Source of the DNA: JADCCX01 sp031431475
GTDB lineage: Bacteria > Pseudomonadota > Alphaproteobacteria > Rhizobiales > Beijerinckiaceae
Length of the DNA stretch: 64,000 bases
NCBI GenBank assembly: GCA_031431475.1
Contig: JANPDL010000031.1
Span: 1-64,000, forward strand
Direction: 5' to 3'
The notes under the pieces were generated by a model. The model ran no database searches, was not told where the DNA came from, and saw nothing but the letters and a program-made list of their open reading frames with translations. The position numbers and the translations under genes were made by a program. Of this stretch, positions 1-8,065 are shown piece after piece (positions within the stretch are counted from its first letter, which is position 1; the number at the start of each line of letters is the position of its first letter).

Positions 1-1
1 G

Positions 2-58
2 CAGACGCCGGATCAGGCCTACTTCAACGCGCTGCAGCCAATCCCGGTTGCGGCATAA
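2..58 (+). CDS. C-terminal end of a truncated gene
   Basis: An open frame from the first bases of the window reads 18 residues ending in ...IPVAA and stops with TAA at 56-58. It is probably the tail of a gene that begins upstream of the window. The piece is too short to assign to a family, and the reading frame was chosen only because it reads as ordinary protein sequence. Confidence 0.35.
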   Translation, partial: QTPDQAYFNALQPIPVAA

Positions 59-291
59 CCAAGAGCAGAAACCACTTATAAAGCTGCCCCAGACTGTTCA
101 AACAAACCGAGCCACCTCTGTGTAGCCATCGATCCTTGTGACTTCGCTGAGGGTCGGCCCCGTCAAGCTGTATAGTCTCAGTGATCCTGTCAGCTGCGGC
201 TCAACGGCCAGACCGGGGCCGGGGTGGATCTTCGCTAGCCAGCTCCAGTCAATCTCGCTGCCTGTCAGAAAAAAGAGGCCGATCAAGAAAT

Positions 292-3021
292 ATGCTGGCC
301 AGAGCGCGGCCACACGATGAATATACCGGAATGGAGATGCAATGGACATGGCGGACTGCTGACGACTGCCTGACGATCCCGCCAGAGATCGCGGATGTCC
401 TTGGTCTGCCGGAAACCCTGGGCTATCCGACCGGGCAAGACTTGATTGATGCGATCCATGTCGATGATCGGTCTAGGCATATTGCGTCCATGCGCGCCCT
501 TATCACGAGCGAGACAGGCCTCGAATGCGCCTCACGCGTTGTGGGCAAGGATGGGCAATACCGGTGGATTTTCGTGACGGGCCGCGCCAACCGCGACGGC
601 GCGGGGCGTGTTGATATGGTCGAGGGCAAGCTTCAGCTTCTGTCCATGACAGGAAAGGCAGAGGAATCGAAGGCCGGTTCCGGAATCACGCCGATCAGCC
701 TTGATGATGTCTGGAGCGCCAGCGTTGCGGCGCTTGAAGATCGCGAAGCGGAACACACACTGCGGCTGTCCGCCGAGGAGAATGCATTCTCGCAACGCGA
801 GTTTCTGTCCATGGTCAGTCACGAAATCCGCAATCCGCTGACTGTGATTTTCGCGAACATCAGCATGCTGCGGACAAGGGCCGAGCGGGATGGCGACAGC
901 AATCTTCTGCAACGGCTGTCCACGCTCGAAAAATCCGGACGCCATCTCCGCGACATCGTCTCTGATGTGCTTGATCTGGCGAAAGCCGAAGCGGGACATC
1001 TCCAGACCGAACTGTCATGGTTCGACCTCGACCCGTTGCTCCACGAGATCGAGGAGATGAGCAATGCGCTGACCACGGAAAGCGGGGTGATGTTCTTGCT
1101 GGACTCGCCGCTGGACCCCGGACGCATGTTCGGCGACAGGCTGAAACTGAAGCAGATCCTGCTCAATCTCGTGAGCAATGCGGCGAAGTTCACGAAACAG
1201 GGCCGGATAACACTTTCTGTGACTGACGAACGCAGCAGCCTCATCTTCGCCGTTCAGGATACGGGGCCGGGCATCCCGCCGGAACGGCTCGACGATCTGT
1301 TCAAGGCCTTCTCGCAGATCAGCGGCTCGCATGCACCGCGTTCAGCAGGCACCGGACTTGGCCTCTATATCTGTGATCGCTACTTGCGCATGCTGGGTGG
1401 TCGCCTGTCGGTCAGCAACACCCTGGGTGAGGGCAGTGTCTTTGACTTCGCCCTGCCGCGTGTCAGCATCACTCAGGCGGAGCATATTCCGCCCGTGCGC
1501 CGGGATGACAGGCTCGTCATCGGGCATACCGAGGATCTGGGCACGCTTGATCCGCATCGACAGATGCGCAGCACCACCGCCATGATCTCCCGTCATCATT
1601 TCGAGGCTTTGACCAGCCTCGATGCCGCTGGGCGGATCGCCCCTGGCCTGGCCGAGAGCTGGCAGCCCATGGGTGAGGCCGGGTGGCGCTTTCAGCTGCG
1701 GCGTGGCGTGCATTTTCATGGCGGGTCAGAGTTCGACGCCCAGGATGTTGTGGCAACATTCGAGCGCCTGACCGAGGTGCTCGGTGCCAGTGGTCCCTAT
1801 TCCGCATTCCTGAAACCCGTCCGGCAAATCACGGTGCCTGATCCCTATACGCTGGAACTGCACACCTCCGTCGTCAGCCCGCTGCTCCCCATCGATCTCA
1901 GTCACATTGCCATCATTCACCGGCAAAACAGGGATGCCGATGCGGCTGCCTTTGACAGCCTTGCGGCGACCAATGGCACCGGACCTTTCCGGCTGAAGTC
2001 ACGCTCGGGCAGCCGCATGCTCCAGTACGAAGGCTTCGCAGGTCACTGGGCAGGCAAGCCGGAATGGCGCGAGCTGGAGTTCCGCCTCATCGATGAAAGC
2101 GGTCTCGCCAGCGTCAGCGCGCTGCTTGCAGGCGACGTGGACCTGATCGACAATGTTGGCCCTGATCAGCTCGTCGAGCTGCGCCGACGCGACGATGTTA
2201 CTCTTTCAACCTGCGTGAGCAATCGTGTCTGGTATCTCTTCTTCGATCAGTTCCGCGATTCATCGCCCTGGATCACGGACAGGCAGGGTGTGCAGCTTCC
2301 GGTGAATCCGCTGAAGGACCAGCGGGTCAGGCGGGCGCTCTCACTGGCGATCGACCGCGAGTTCATCACAACCCGCCTGATGGCTGGCCAGGGTCTACCT
2401 GTTGGTGATGTGGCGGGACCGGGCGTCTTCGGTGTCAACCCGGCGCTCGCACCGCCGCCTTACGATCCCGCGACGGCACGGCTTCTGCTGGCGGAGGCGG
2501 GCTATCCCGAAGGTTTTGCCATCGTTCTGCATGGTTCGCGGGATCGTTCCTTCCATGGCGCAACGACGCTGAGGGCGATATCACTGATGCTGAATGCGGT
2601 GGGTATCCTGTGCAAACCGGAAGCTTTGCCAGCAGCCGAATTCTATCCGCGGGCATCAAAGGGCGAGTTCAGCTTCGGTCTTTCGGGCTGGGGATCGATC
2701 ACCGGCGAGACGTCGTACAGTCTGCGCCTGCTGCTGAGTACGGCAGATGCGCCAAATGGCTTTGGCGGCGCAAACCGAGGCGGCTATTCCAATGCGCGGT
2801 TCGATACGCTTGTTCACAAGGCGGTGGGAACGATGGATGAAGATGCGCGCCGTCTTTTGCTCGAGGAGGCTTCGGCGATTGCCATGGGCGAGGTCGCCAT
2901 AGCGCCGATCTGTGCACGCATGACGACGTGGGCGACAAAGCGCGGCATCCGCTACAAGGCTCAGGCGGATGGCTCGACGCTCGCCGTCGCAACCGTGAGA
3001 ACGCCGCAAGTGCCGAGCTGA
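292..3021 (+). CDS. Soluble PAS-histidine kinase fused to a C-terminal family 5 solute-binding domain
   Basis: Predicted cytoplasmic sensor kinase of 909 residues, counted from the ATG at 292. A PAS-like fold covers about residues 20-118. A HisKA dimerisation domain follows with H-box SHEIRNPL (phospho-acceptor His177). The HATPase domain has an N-box (N296 in NLVSNAAK) and G-boxes DTGPGIPP and GTGLGL. From about residue 407 to 893 the chain is a full-length SBP_bac_5 (oligopeptide/nickel-binding type) domain, with typical LDPH near its start, W-x-F-x-L-R-x-G-V-x-F-H-x-G and DQRVRRALSLAIDR. There is no signal peptide and no membrane segment, so the binding domain should be inside the cell. 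A usual SBP of this family is periplasmic and separate. SgrR, a transcription factor with a cytoplasmic SBP_bac_5-like domain, is the nearest precedent known to me. The start is uncertain: GTG 181, ATG 331 and ATG 337 are alternatives, and none has a strong ribosome site. It faces the response regulator at 3482-4225, a possible partner. Confidence 0.85.
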   Translation: MLARARPHDEYTGMEMQWTWRTADDCLTIPPEIADVLGLPETLGYPTGQDLIDAIHVDDRSRHIASMRALITSETGLECASRVVGKDGQYRWIFVTGRANRDGAGRVDMVEGKLQLLSMTGKAEESKAGSGITPISLDDVWSASVAALEDREAEHTLRLSAEENAFSQREFLSMVSHEIRNPLTVIFANISMLRTRAERDGDSNLLQRLSTLEKSGRHLRDIVSDVLDLAKAEAGHLQTELSWFDLDPLLHEIEEMSNALTTESGVMFLLDSPLDPGRMFGDRLKLKQILLNLVSNAAKFTKQGRITLSVTDERSSLIFAVQDTGPGIPPERLDDLFKAFSQISGSHAPRSAGTGLGLYICDRYLRMLGGRLSVSNTLGEGSVFDFALPRVSITQAEHIPPVRRDDRLVIGHTEDLGTLDPHRQMRSTTAMISRHHFEALTSLDAAGRIAPGLAESWQPMGEAGWRFQLRRGVHFHGGSEFDAQDVVATFERLTEVLGASGPYSAFLKPVRQITVPDPYTLELHTSVVSPLLPIDLSHIAIIHRQNRDADAAAFDSLAATNGTGPFRLKSRSGSRMLQYEGFAGHWAGKPEWRELEFRLIDESGLASVSALLAGDVDLIDNVGPDQLVELRRRDDVTLSTCVSNRVWYLFFDQFRDSSPWITDRQGVQLPVNPLKDQRVRRALSLAIDREFITTRLMAGQGLPVGDVAGPGVFGVNPALAPPPYDPATARLLLAEAGYPEGFAIVLHGSRDRSFHGATTLRAISLMLNAVGILCKPEALPAAEFYPRASKGEFSFGLSGWGSITGETSYSLRLLLSTADAPNGFGGANRGGYSNARFDTLVHKAVGTMDEDARRLLLEEASAIAMGEVAIAPICARMTTWATKRGIRYKAQADGSTLAVATVRTPQVPS

Positions 3022-3039
3022 AGGCTCTCGCGCGCCTGC

Positions 3040-3339
3040 TCAATTTGCCTGCGGCAGTGAATGGATCGGAATGATGCGTACGGGACGCGCAATGCGCTCC
3101 GGCATTGCGTTCCGGATGCAAGCTGCGGGCAGGTAGGGCCAGAGAGAGTCACGGCAGGCATCGGCCGAGCCGTCGCGTCGCAGCACCGGATCGACATTGT
3201 GCTGAACGACGGACTGGCCTGCCGAACCTTCGTTCATCCGTACTGCCGCAGGCGCTGACGGGCTGTAGGCCAGAACAGCCGATGTTGCGGCGATACCGGT
3301 AGCGATGATGAGCGTAAGGGCAAGTGTGCGGATTTTCAT
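3040..3339 (-). CDS. Small secreted protein of unknown function
   Basis: A 99-residue protein with a clear Sec signal peptide (MKIRTLALTLIIATGIAATS, cleavage probably near ...LAYS). The short mature part contains two cysteines in the pattern DACRDSLWPYLPAACIR, which may form a disulfide. I do not recognise a named family. It is convergent with the kinase/binding-protein gene (gap of 18 bases). Its promoter region, 3340-3481, carries three TGTTTCAG octamers; the first is 63 bases before the start codon and the second is exactly 32 bases further. The same layout precedes the gene at 7485-7769. Context suggests an envelope protein controlled by the adjacent two-component genes. Confidence 0.7.
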   Translation of the reverse strand: MKIRTLALTLIIATGIAATSAVLAYSPSAPAAVRMNEGSAGQSVVQHNVDPVLRRDGSADACRDSLWPYLPAACIRNAMPERIARPVRIIPIHSLPQAN

Positions 3340-3401
3340 GACTGTTCTCCCGGCTGCGTCGGCGGATGCCGTGTTGCGATGCTGCCGGTCTAGGCCTGGA
3401 A

Positions 3402-3461
3402 TGTTTCAGAGCGCCGATGCGCGCTCACCCGATTGTTTCAGACACAAGCCGTTTGTTTCAG
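3402..3461 (-). promoter_or_regulatory. TGTTTCAG repeat element, promoter A
   Basis: Three identical octamers TGTTTCAG on the plus strand begin at 3402, 3434 and 3454, in the gap between the response regulator stop and the small secreted gene at 3040-3339. The first two starts are 32 bp apart, about three helical turns, the same spacing as in promoters B, C and D of this window. Read in the direction of the gene they are CTGAAACA, and a weak -10-like sequence (CTAGAC) lies about 8 bases after the proximal copy. Tandem half-sites on one face of the helix are typical of OmpR-type regulators. That this is the binding site of a neighbouring regulator is inference. Confidence 0.7.
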
Positions 3462-3481
3462 GCGGGCGCTGTCCAACCGCT

Positions 3482-4225
3482 TCAATCCCCCAGAAACACA
3501 TATCCTGTGCCTCGGACGGTCTTCACGTAGCGCGGTGTATCGGGATTGGGCTCGATCTTACGGCGCAGACGGGTAACGCGGATGTCGATGGCACGCTCCG
3601 CGTCGCCTCCGTCACCGCCGCCCGCGTATTCGATGATCTGGCCGCGCGAAAGTGGCCTGCCGGGCCGGGTCGCGAGAGCCGCCAGCAGATCAAGCTCCAT
3701 TGCGGTCAGGTCAATCGGCGCGCCCTGCGCGTCGGACAACCCGCGGGCCTCGAGATCAAGAACCATACCACCAAAGCGGATGCGCTTGCCGCCGCTGCCG
3801 GCTGCAGATGCGGGTGCGGCGGCGGCATCGGCAGTCGGCTGAACCGCTTCCGCCGGAAGGCGGCGCAACACACTGCGCACCCGGGCCAGCATTTCGCGCA
3901 GTTCATAGGGTTTCACGAGATAGTCATCCGCACCCAGTTCAAGGCCGACGATGCGGTCGATTGAGGTGCCAGCAGCGGTCGCAAAGATGATCCCTGTCTT
4001 GCCCCGCGTGCGGATCCACCGGGCTAGAGAAATTCCGTCCTCCCCCGGCATCGCAATGTCGAGTATGGCGAGATCAACCGGATCACTTTCCTGAGCCTCC
4101 CGGAAGGCGGCAGCGCGTGAATATCCCGCTACGGTATAACCGTTCATCGCAAGATACTCCACCACGCCGTCACGAAGGTCGTCTTCATCGTCCACGACGG
4201 CAATGCGCTTGTCTTCCCCGCTCAT
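3482..4225 (-). CDS. OmpR-family response regulator
   Basis: Two-domain response regulator of 247 residues. The receiver domain (about 8-120) shows the acidic pair DDE at 12-14, phospho-acceptor D56 (LAILDIAMPGED) and the conserved lysine K105 (YLVKPYELRE). A linker rich in Ala, Pro and Gly follows, then a winged-helix DNA-binding domain ending in TRLRRKIEPNPDTPRYVKTV and RGTGYVF. The start was set at 4225 because the receiver fold begins right after it and a GAGGGGCC stretch lies before it; upstream extension would run into the divergent gene. It is divergent to another OmpR-type regulator (4314) and lies between two kinase genes. It is a good candidate for the factor that reads the TGTTTC elements just beyond its 3' end. 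Confidence 0.93.
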   Translation of the reverse strand: MSGEDKRIAVVDDEDDLRDGVVEYLAMNGYTVAGYSRAAAFREAQESDPVDLAILDIAMPGEDGISLARWIRTRGKTGIIFATAAGTSIDRIVGLELGADDYLVKPYELREMLARVRSVLRRLPAEAVQPTADAAAAPASAAGSGGKRIRFGGMVLDLEARGLSDAQGAPIDLTAMELDLLAALATRPGRPLSRGQIIEYAGGGDGGDAERAIDIRVTRLRRKIEPNPDTPRYVKTVRGTGYVFLGD

Positions 4226-4313
4226 CTCTGGCCCCTCATCTTTGCCCCTTGACACCCCCGAGGGCGGATGATCCCCTTGAAGCATTGTGCAACCATTCGG
4301 GGGGATGGTCCAG

Positions 4314-5000
4314 ATGGGTTGGTGCGGGCGTGTCATTCTGGTTGACGACGAGATCGATCTCATCTCGGCCTTTGCCGAATACCTGAACGACCGCGGCTTC
4401 AATGCTGTTGTCGCGGAAGGGGCCTATGCCTACGATGGCGTTGCCGCCGCTCATCCACCCGACGTCGTTGTCCTTGATCTGACCATGCCAGGCGAAAACG
4501 GGCGCGATCTTCTCATGCGGATCAGGGCAAAAAGCGATGTCTCGATCATCGTGATGAGCGGTTCGGTGCAACTGCTGGACCGCGTTCTGTGCCTGGAGCT
4601 AGGAGCGGATGATGTCGTCCAGAAGCCCGTGGAACCGCGCGAGCTTTTTGCCCGCATTCAGGGCCTGATTGCCCGTAAATCCGGGAAATCCGTTGAAACA
4701 ATCCGGTTCGAGACAACCACGGTCGATCTCAGGGCAGCGCTGGTGATGCACGACGACGGCACGGTCGAACGGCTTGGTATCGGCGAGATCACCTTGTTGC
4801 GGACGTTCCTTGCCCACCCGCATCGACTGATGACGCGGGACGAGATTCTGGATTTTGCTCCCGCACAGGACCGCGATGCGCTCGACCGCTCGGTTGATCC
4901 GCGCATCGGCCGATTAAAACGCAAGCTGGCCACAAGCTGGATCGAAACCCGGCGTGGCCATGGCTACGTCTATTCGCCGCCGCGCGACCGCATTTCCTGA
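4314..5000 (+). CDS. OmpR-family response regulator
   Basis: Response regulator of 228 residues from the ATG at 4314, chosen because GGGGGG lies about nine bases upstream; GTG 4287 and ATG 4305 are in-frame alternatives. The receiver domain has DDE at 11-13, phospho-acceptor D55 (VVVLDLTMPGE), Ser in place of the usual Thr (VMSGS) and the KP motif (VVQKPVEP). The C-terminal winged helix is recognisable from LRTFLAHPHRLMTRDEIL to TRRGHGYVYSPP. The gene is divergent from the regulator at 3482-4225 with an 88-base gap and is followed, after 84 bases, by the hybrid kinase at 5085, its likely cognate sensor. Confidence 0.92.
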   Translation: MGWCGRVILVDDEIDLISAFAEYLNDRGFNAVVAEGAYAYDGVAAAHPPDVVVLDLTMPGENGRDLLMRIRAKSDVSIIVMSGSVQLLDRVLCLELGADDVVQKPVEPRELFARIQGLIARKSGKSVETIRFETTTVDLRAALVMHDDGTVERLGIGEITLLRTFLAHPHRLMTRDEILDFAPAQDRDALDRSVDPRIGRLKRKLATSWIETRRGHGYVYSPPRDRIS

Positions 5001-5084
5001 TGGACCGCATACAAGGTTGCGCCCTGTCGATGAAAGGGGCAATGAGCAGGCAACGGAATAAGTATTTTCCACGAGACATCAGAT

Positions 5085-7412
5085 ATGTCCGCGAGCAGCA
5101 TTGACTGGCCCAAAGGACTCCGTGAACCGGACATGCCGGTGCTGCGTGCAGTCGTCGATGCGATTCCCTCACGTGTGTCGCTGGTCACTCCTGACCATCG
5201 TTACCTCTATGCCAACCGGGAATTTCTCAATTTTGTCGGCCTGACGCTTGACGCTTTGGTCGGTCGCTCTGCCGCAGACGTGCTGGGACCACGGGTCTAT
5301 GCGGCGTTTGCCGAGACCGCAAAGCAGGTGACAGCCACACATGCACCGAGCTGGGAGGGCTGGGTTACTTTCGCCAGCGGCGCAGAGCGCTACCTGCAGG
5401 TCAACATGGCACCCTATGCGCCGGGTGGCGACGAGGTCCAGGCCATTTTCGTTTTCGCCCGCGATCTCAGTGATCTGAAGTCGCGCGAACGGGAACTGGA
5501 TGAGAGCCTTGAACACCTTGTCCATGCTGAGACGCTGCACAAGGCCATGGTTACCTTCTCGCCGAACAGCATCATACTGATGGATGATCAAGGCGTGGTG
5601 GTTGAATTCAATCCAGCGGCGGAAGCGACGTTTGGCTGGATTCGCGAGGAGGCTGTTGGCCAATCGGTCGTTGATCTGATTGTTCCGCCGGATGTTCGTC
5701 AACGCGAACCATCCAAACTGTCCGTCTTCAAGTATCTGATGGACAGGGACTTGTTCGGTCAAACGCTCAAACGACATGCTGTCCGGCAAGATGGCCGGGT
5801 TATCCCGATCGAACTTACGCTTACCAGGGTTATGTTGAAATCTCGGGAGCTGTTTATGGCGCTTTGCCGCGATCTCTCGACGGATATTCGGCGAAAGAAA
5901 GAACTCGCGACCAGCGAGGCAGCACGTGATGCGATGGCGCAGGTCAATACCGAGATCGTGCGAAGCGCGCTGGACGCCTTTATCCTTGCAGACGACAAGG
6001 GCATCATCCTCGACTTCAATCCTGCCGCCGAGGTCATGCTGGGGCATTCCCGCGCAACCGCCGTGGGTAAATCCCTGTCGGAAATGATTGTACCGCACGA
6101 GCATCGCGCCGCACACGAGGCTGGCATGGCGCGGTATATGGCGACCGGTCAAAAAAGAATGTTGGGGCGACGTGTTCAGCTGGAAGCTTTGTCTGCCACC
6201 GGAGATCTGGTTCCCATCGAAGTGACCCTCAACGAGGTCAAGCTGCCGGACCGCCATCTTTTTACAGCCCATATGCGGGATCTGAGGGAAACCCGACAGG
6301 CGCAGGCCGAAATAGAGGCCCAGAGGGGGCGAATCCACCAGATTGAGAAGCTGTCCGCCATGGGGTCGCTGCTGGCGGGCGTAGCGCATGAACTCAACAA
6401 TCCTCTGGCGATCCTTGTGGCTCAATCGACATTGCTGCGCGAGAAGGCTGCCAGCGACGACGTTCGCCACCGGGCCGAACGCATCCATGCCGCAGCAGAC
6501 CGGGCCGGACGGATCGTCAAGAGCTTTCTTGCGATGGCACGCCAGAAGCCGCCAGCGCGTCAGATGACGGGCATCAACACTCTGGTCAACGAGACGCTGG
6601 AGATGCTGGCTTACGGCTTGCGCAGCGCCGGGGTGGACGTGATCAAGGAGCTTGATCCGGCAATTCCGGATATCAGGATCGATTCCGATCTCTTCCGCCA
6701 GGTGATTGCGAATATCGTACTCAATGCACAGCAGGCCCTGATGGTGCATCCGCAACCGCGCCAGCTGACGGTACGCTCACGCGGTGGCCCGGATCATGTC
6801 GTGATCGAGATCACGGACAACGGGCCAGGTGTTGCTGCCGAACTGGCGTCCCGCATCTTCGATCCTTTTTTCACGACAAAACCGGCTGGCGTCGGCACCG
6901 GTATCGGTCTCGCGATCTGCAAGGATGTCGTGCAGGCCCATGGCGGCAAGCTCGAACTGGTCAATCCAGGGCAGCCGGGAACCGCTTTCCGCATTACCAT
7001 GCCTCTCTCGGTCGATGAGAAGATTCTCGTTGAGCAGAAGCCCACAGGATCGCAAAGACCGGAACGCATTCTTGTCGTTGATGATGAGCGGGATGTGGGT
7101 GAAAGCCTGGGAGAGATTCTGGAAACTCTGGGCCATTCCGTCGTCGTTTCCGTTTCGCCCCGTGACGCACTGGAGTTGATCGAGCGCGAAACCTTTGATG
7201 GCGTTTTTGTTGACCTGCGCATGCCGGAGATGAGCGGCGAAGAATTCATCAGGAGCCTGATATCAACGAACCCGGCGCTGGCAGCGCGAACCATCCTGAT
7301 GACCGGTGATACCGTGCGGGGCCCGACCTCGCTGCTGGGAGCGGCGAGCGACACGCCCGTACTGGAGAAGCCTTTCTCGCTTGAAGAGGTTGTGTCGATC
7401 CTGAATCGGTGA
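5085..7412 (+). CDS. Hybrid histidine kinase with three PAS domains and a C-terminal receiver
   Basis: 775-residue soluble sensor kinase. Three PAS domains lie at about 20-130, 150-265 and 285-400; the second and third repeat the motif D/EFNPAAE. The kinase core is of the NtrB-like type, with H-box GVAHELNNPLAIL (phospho-acceptor H435), an N-box (NIVLNAQQAL), and G-boxes TDNGPGV and GTGIGLAIC. A receiver domain occupies 661-775, with phospho-acceptor D710 (GVFVDLRMPEMSGEEF) and a lysine in LEKPFS. No membrane segments are visible, so it should sense an internal signal. It directly follows the OmpR-type regulator at 4314-5000. The terminal receiver implies either self-regulation or a multi-step relay, but no histidine phosphotransfer protein is visible nearby. 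Confidence 0.93.
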   Translation: MSASSIDWPKGLREPDMPVLRAVVDAIPSRVSLVTPDHRYLYANREFLNFVGLTLDALVGRSAADVLGPRVYAAFAETAKQVTATHAPSWEGWVTFASGAERYLQVNMAPYAPGGDEVQAIFVFARDLSDLKSRERELDESLEHLVHAETLHKAMVTFSPNSIILMDDQGVVVEFNPAAEATFGWIREEAVGQSVVDLIVPPDVRQREPSKLSVFKYLMDRDLFGQTLKRHAVRQDGRVIPIELTLTRVMLKSRELFMALCRDLSTDIRRKKELATSEAARDAMAQVNTEIVRSALDAFILADDKGIILDFNPAAEVMLGHSRATAVGKSLSEMIVPHEHRAAHEAGMARYMATGQKRMLGRRVQLEALSATGDLVPIEVTLNEVKLPDRHLFTAHMRDLRETRQAQAEIEAQRGRIHQIEKLSAMGSLLAGVAHELNNPLAILVAQSTLLREKAASDDVRHRAERIHAAADRAGRIVKSFLAMARQKPPARQMTGINTLVNETLEMLAYGLRSAGVDVIKELDPAIPDIRIDSDLFRQVIANIVLNAQQALMVHPQPRQLTVRSRGGPDHVVIEITDNGPGVAAELASRIFDPFFTTKPAGVGTGIGLAICKDVVQAHGGKLELVNPGQPGTAFRITMPLSVDEKILVEQKPTGSQRPERILVVDDERDVGESLGEILETLGHSVVVSVSPRDALELIERETFDGVFVDLRMPEMSGEEFIRSLISTNPALAARTILMTGDTVRGPTSLLGAASDTPVLEKPFSLEEVVSILNR

Positions 7413-7427
7413 TCGTTCCAAAAGCAG

Positions 7428-7458
7428 ATATCCTCGTGGATAAAATCCACGAGGATAT
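7428..7458. terminator. Bidirectional terminator-like hairpin
   Basis: A perfect 13-bp inverted repeat, ATATCCTCGTGGA and its complement, around the 5-base loop TAAAA. It sits in the 72-base gap between the convergent hybrid kinase and small secreted gene at 7485. Neither side has a strong T-run directly after the stem, so the terminator call rests on position and stem strength. Confidence 0.5.
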
Positions 7459-7484
7459 GTCAGGTGAGATGATGGTGTGAAGGT

Positions 7485-7769
7485 TCAGATCAAACGAAGC
7501 GAACCGATCTGGATGGTGATCGTCTTGGGGCAACGATCATTCATATGACGGCGGGCTTCGGCGAGGCTGTAGGAACTGGCGGGAACGCAGAGACCGGCCG
7601 GCGAGGACGGTTCCGAATTGCCACCTTCCGAACCGCTGTTGCCGCCGGGACCGCCGCCGCCGCCGTTACTATTTGTGAGTGCAAAGGCTGTGCCGCCGGT
7701 GATCGAAGCGGAAATGCCGAGGGGCAGTGCAAACAGGGCGGCTGCGAGGGCGATTGTTTTGAAGGTCAT
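7485..7769 (-). CDS. Small glycine-rich secreted protein
   Basis: A 94-residue protein with a Sec signal peptide (about residues 1-30, MTFKTIALAAALFALPLGIS). A low-complexity Gly/Asn/Ser linker follows (NSNGGGGGPGGNSGSEGG), then a short C-terminal part with two cysteines (LCVPASSYSLAEARRHM...RCPKTITIQIGS). I do not recognise the family. A good ribosome site (AGGAG) precedes the ATG at 7769. Its upstream region carries the 32-bp-spaced TGTTTC pair, with the proximal copy 63 bases before the start, exactly as for the gene at 3040-3339. Likely an envelope-associated stress or surface protein. Confidence 0.7.
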   Translation of the reverse strand: MTFKTIALAAALFALPLGISASITGGTAFALTNSNGGGGGPGGNSGSEGGNSEPSSPAGLCVPASSYSLAEARRHMNDRCPKTITIQIGSLRLI

Positions 7770-7831
7770 GGGGTATCTCCTTGGTTTGGGTCAGGTGCAT
7801 CCTCTGCACTGATGCCGTTATGCAGGAGCCA

Positions 7832-7880
7832 TGTTTCGGCTGGAGGGCGCGTGGAACAATCATTGTTTCAAATGTTGCAG
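7832..7880 (-). promoter_or_regulatory. TGTTTC repeat element, promoter B
   Basis: Plus-strand copies are TGTTTCGG at 7832, TGTTTCAA at 7864 (32 bp later) and a looser TGTTGCAG at 7873. Read towards the gene at 7485-7769 the proximal copy is followed, after nine bases, by CATAAC, a plausible -10. The distal copy is preceded by CAT, giving CATTGTTTCA; copies A and C read GATTGTTTCA at the same place. Confidence 0.7.
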
Positions 7881-7901
7881 GCGGAAGCCGTGACATGAAA
7901 A

Positions 7902-7930
7902 CGGCGGCATCCCAATCAGGGATACCGCCG
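7902..7930 (-). terminator. Rho-independent terminator-like hairpin
   Basis: On the minus strand CGGCGGTATCCC pairs with GGGATGCCGCCG around a 5-base loop, with one mismatch, and TTTTC follows at once. It lies downstream of the L,D-transpeptidase gene (which ends at 8066) and upstream of promoter B, so it probably ends the transpeptidase transcript. Confidence 0.6.
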
Positions 7931-7963
7931 CATCTTGCCCCATGGATAAGGTGATTTTGCAGA

Positions 7964-8065
7964 TCAGAACAGGAAGTCGGTTACGTCCATGTTCGCCAAT
8001 GTCGCATTAAAAGGCGTGATCGTCGTGCCAGCTGGAGGCTTTTGGCAAAAGGCTGCTTGAAACAC
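7964..8065 (-). CDS. Possible 33-residue protein or remnant after the L,D-transpeptidase
   Basis: A GTG codon directly after the stop of the L,D-transpeptidase gene opens a 33-codon frame ending ...FNATLANMDVTDFLF. The C-terminal part reads like real protein, but there is no ribosome site and no family is recognised. It may be a short translated tail, a decayed gene, or chance. The hairpin at 7902-7930 follows it. Confidence 0.2.
   Translation of the reverse strand: MFQAAFCQKPPAGTTITPFNATLANMDVTDFLF

Noticed and set aside
95..104. TGTTCAAACA upstream of the kinase/binding-protein fusion as another TGTTTC site
   Set aside because: Sequence differs at the core, and there is no second copy at 32 bp.
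98..349. Minus-strand 83-codon frame with a hydrophobic stretch before the first kinase
   Set aside because: No ribosome site, overlaps the kinase start, and GC-rich antisense frames often look hydrophobic. Not supported as a gene.
4693..4700. TTGAAACA inside the regulator gene (also TGTTTCAT near 8331 and TTGAAACA at 8057)
   Set aside because: Single copies in or at the edge of coding sequence without the 32-bp partner; expected by chance.
5169..6755. Very long minus-strand open frame (528 codons) opposite the hybrid kinase
   Set aside because: The plus strand has unbroken PAS and kinase motifs; the antisense frame has no recognisable domain and follows from codon bias.
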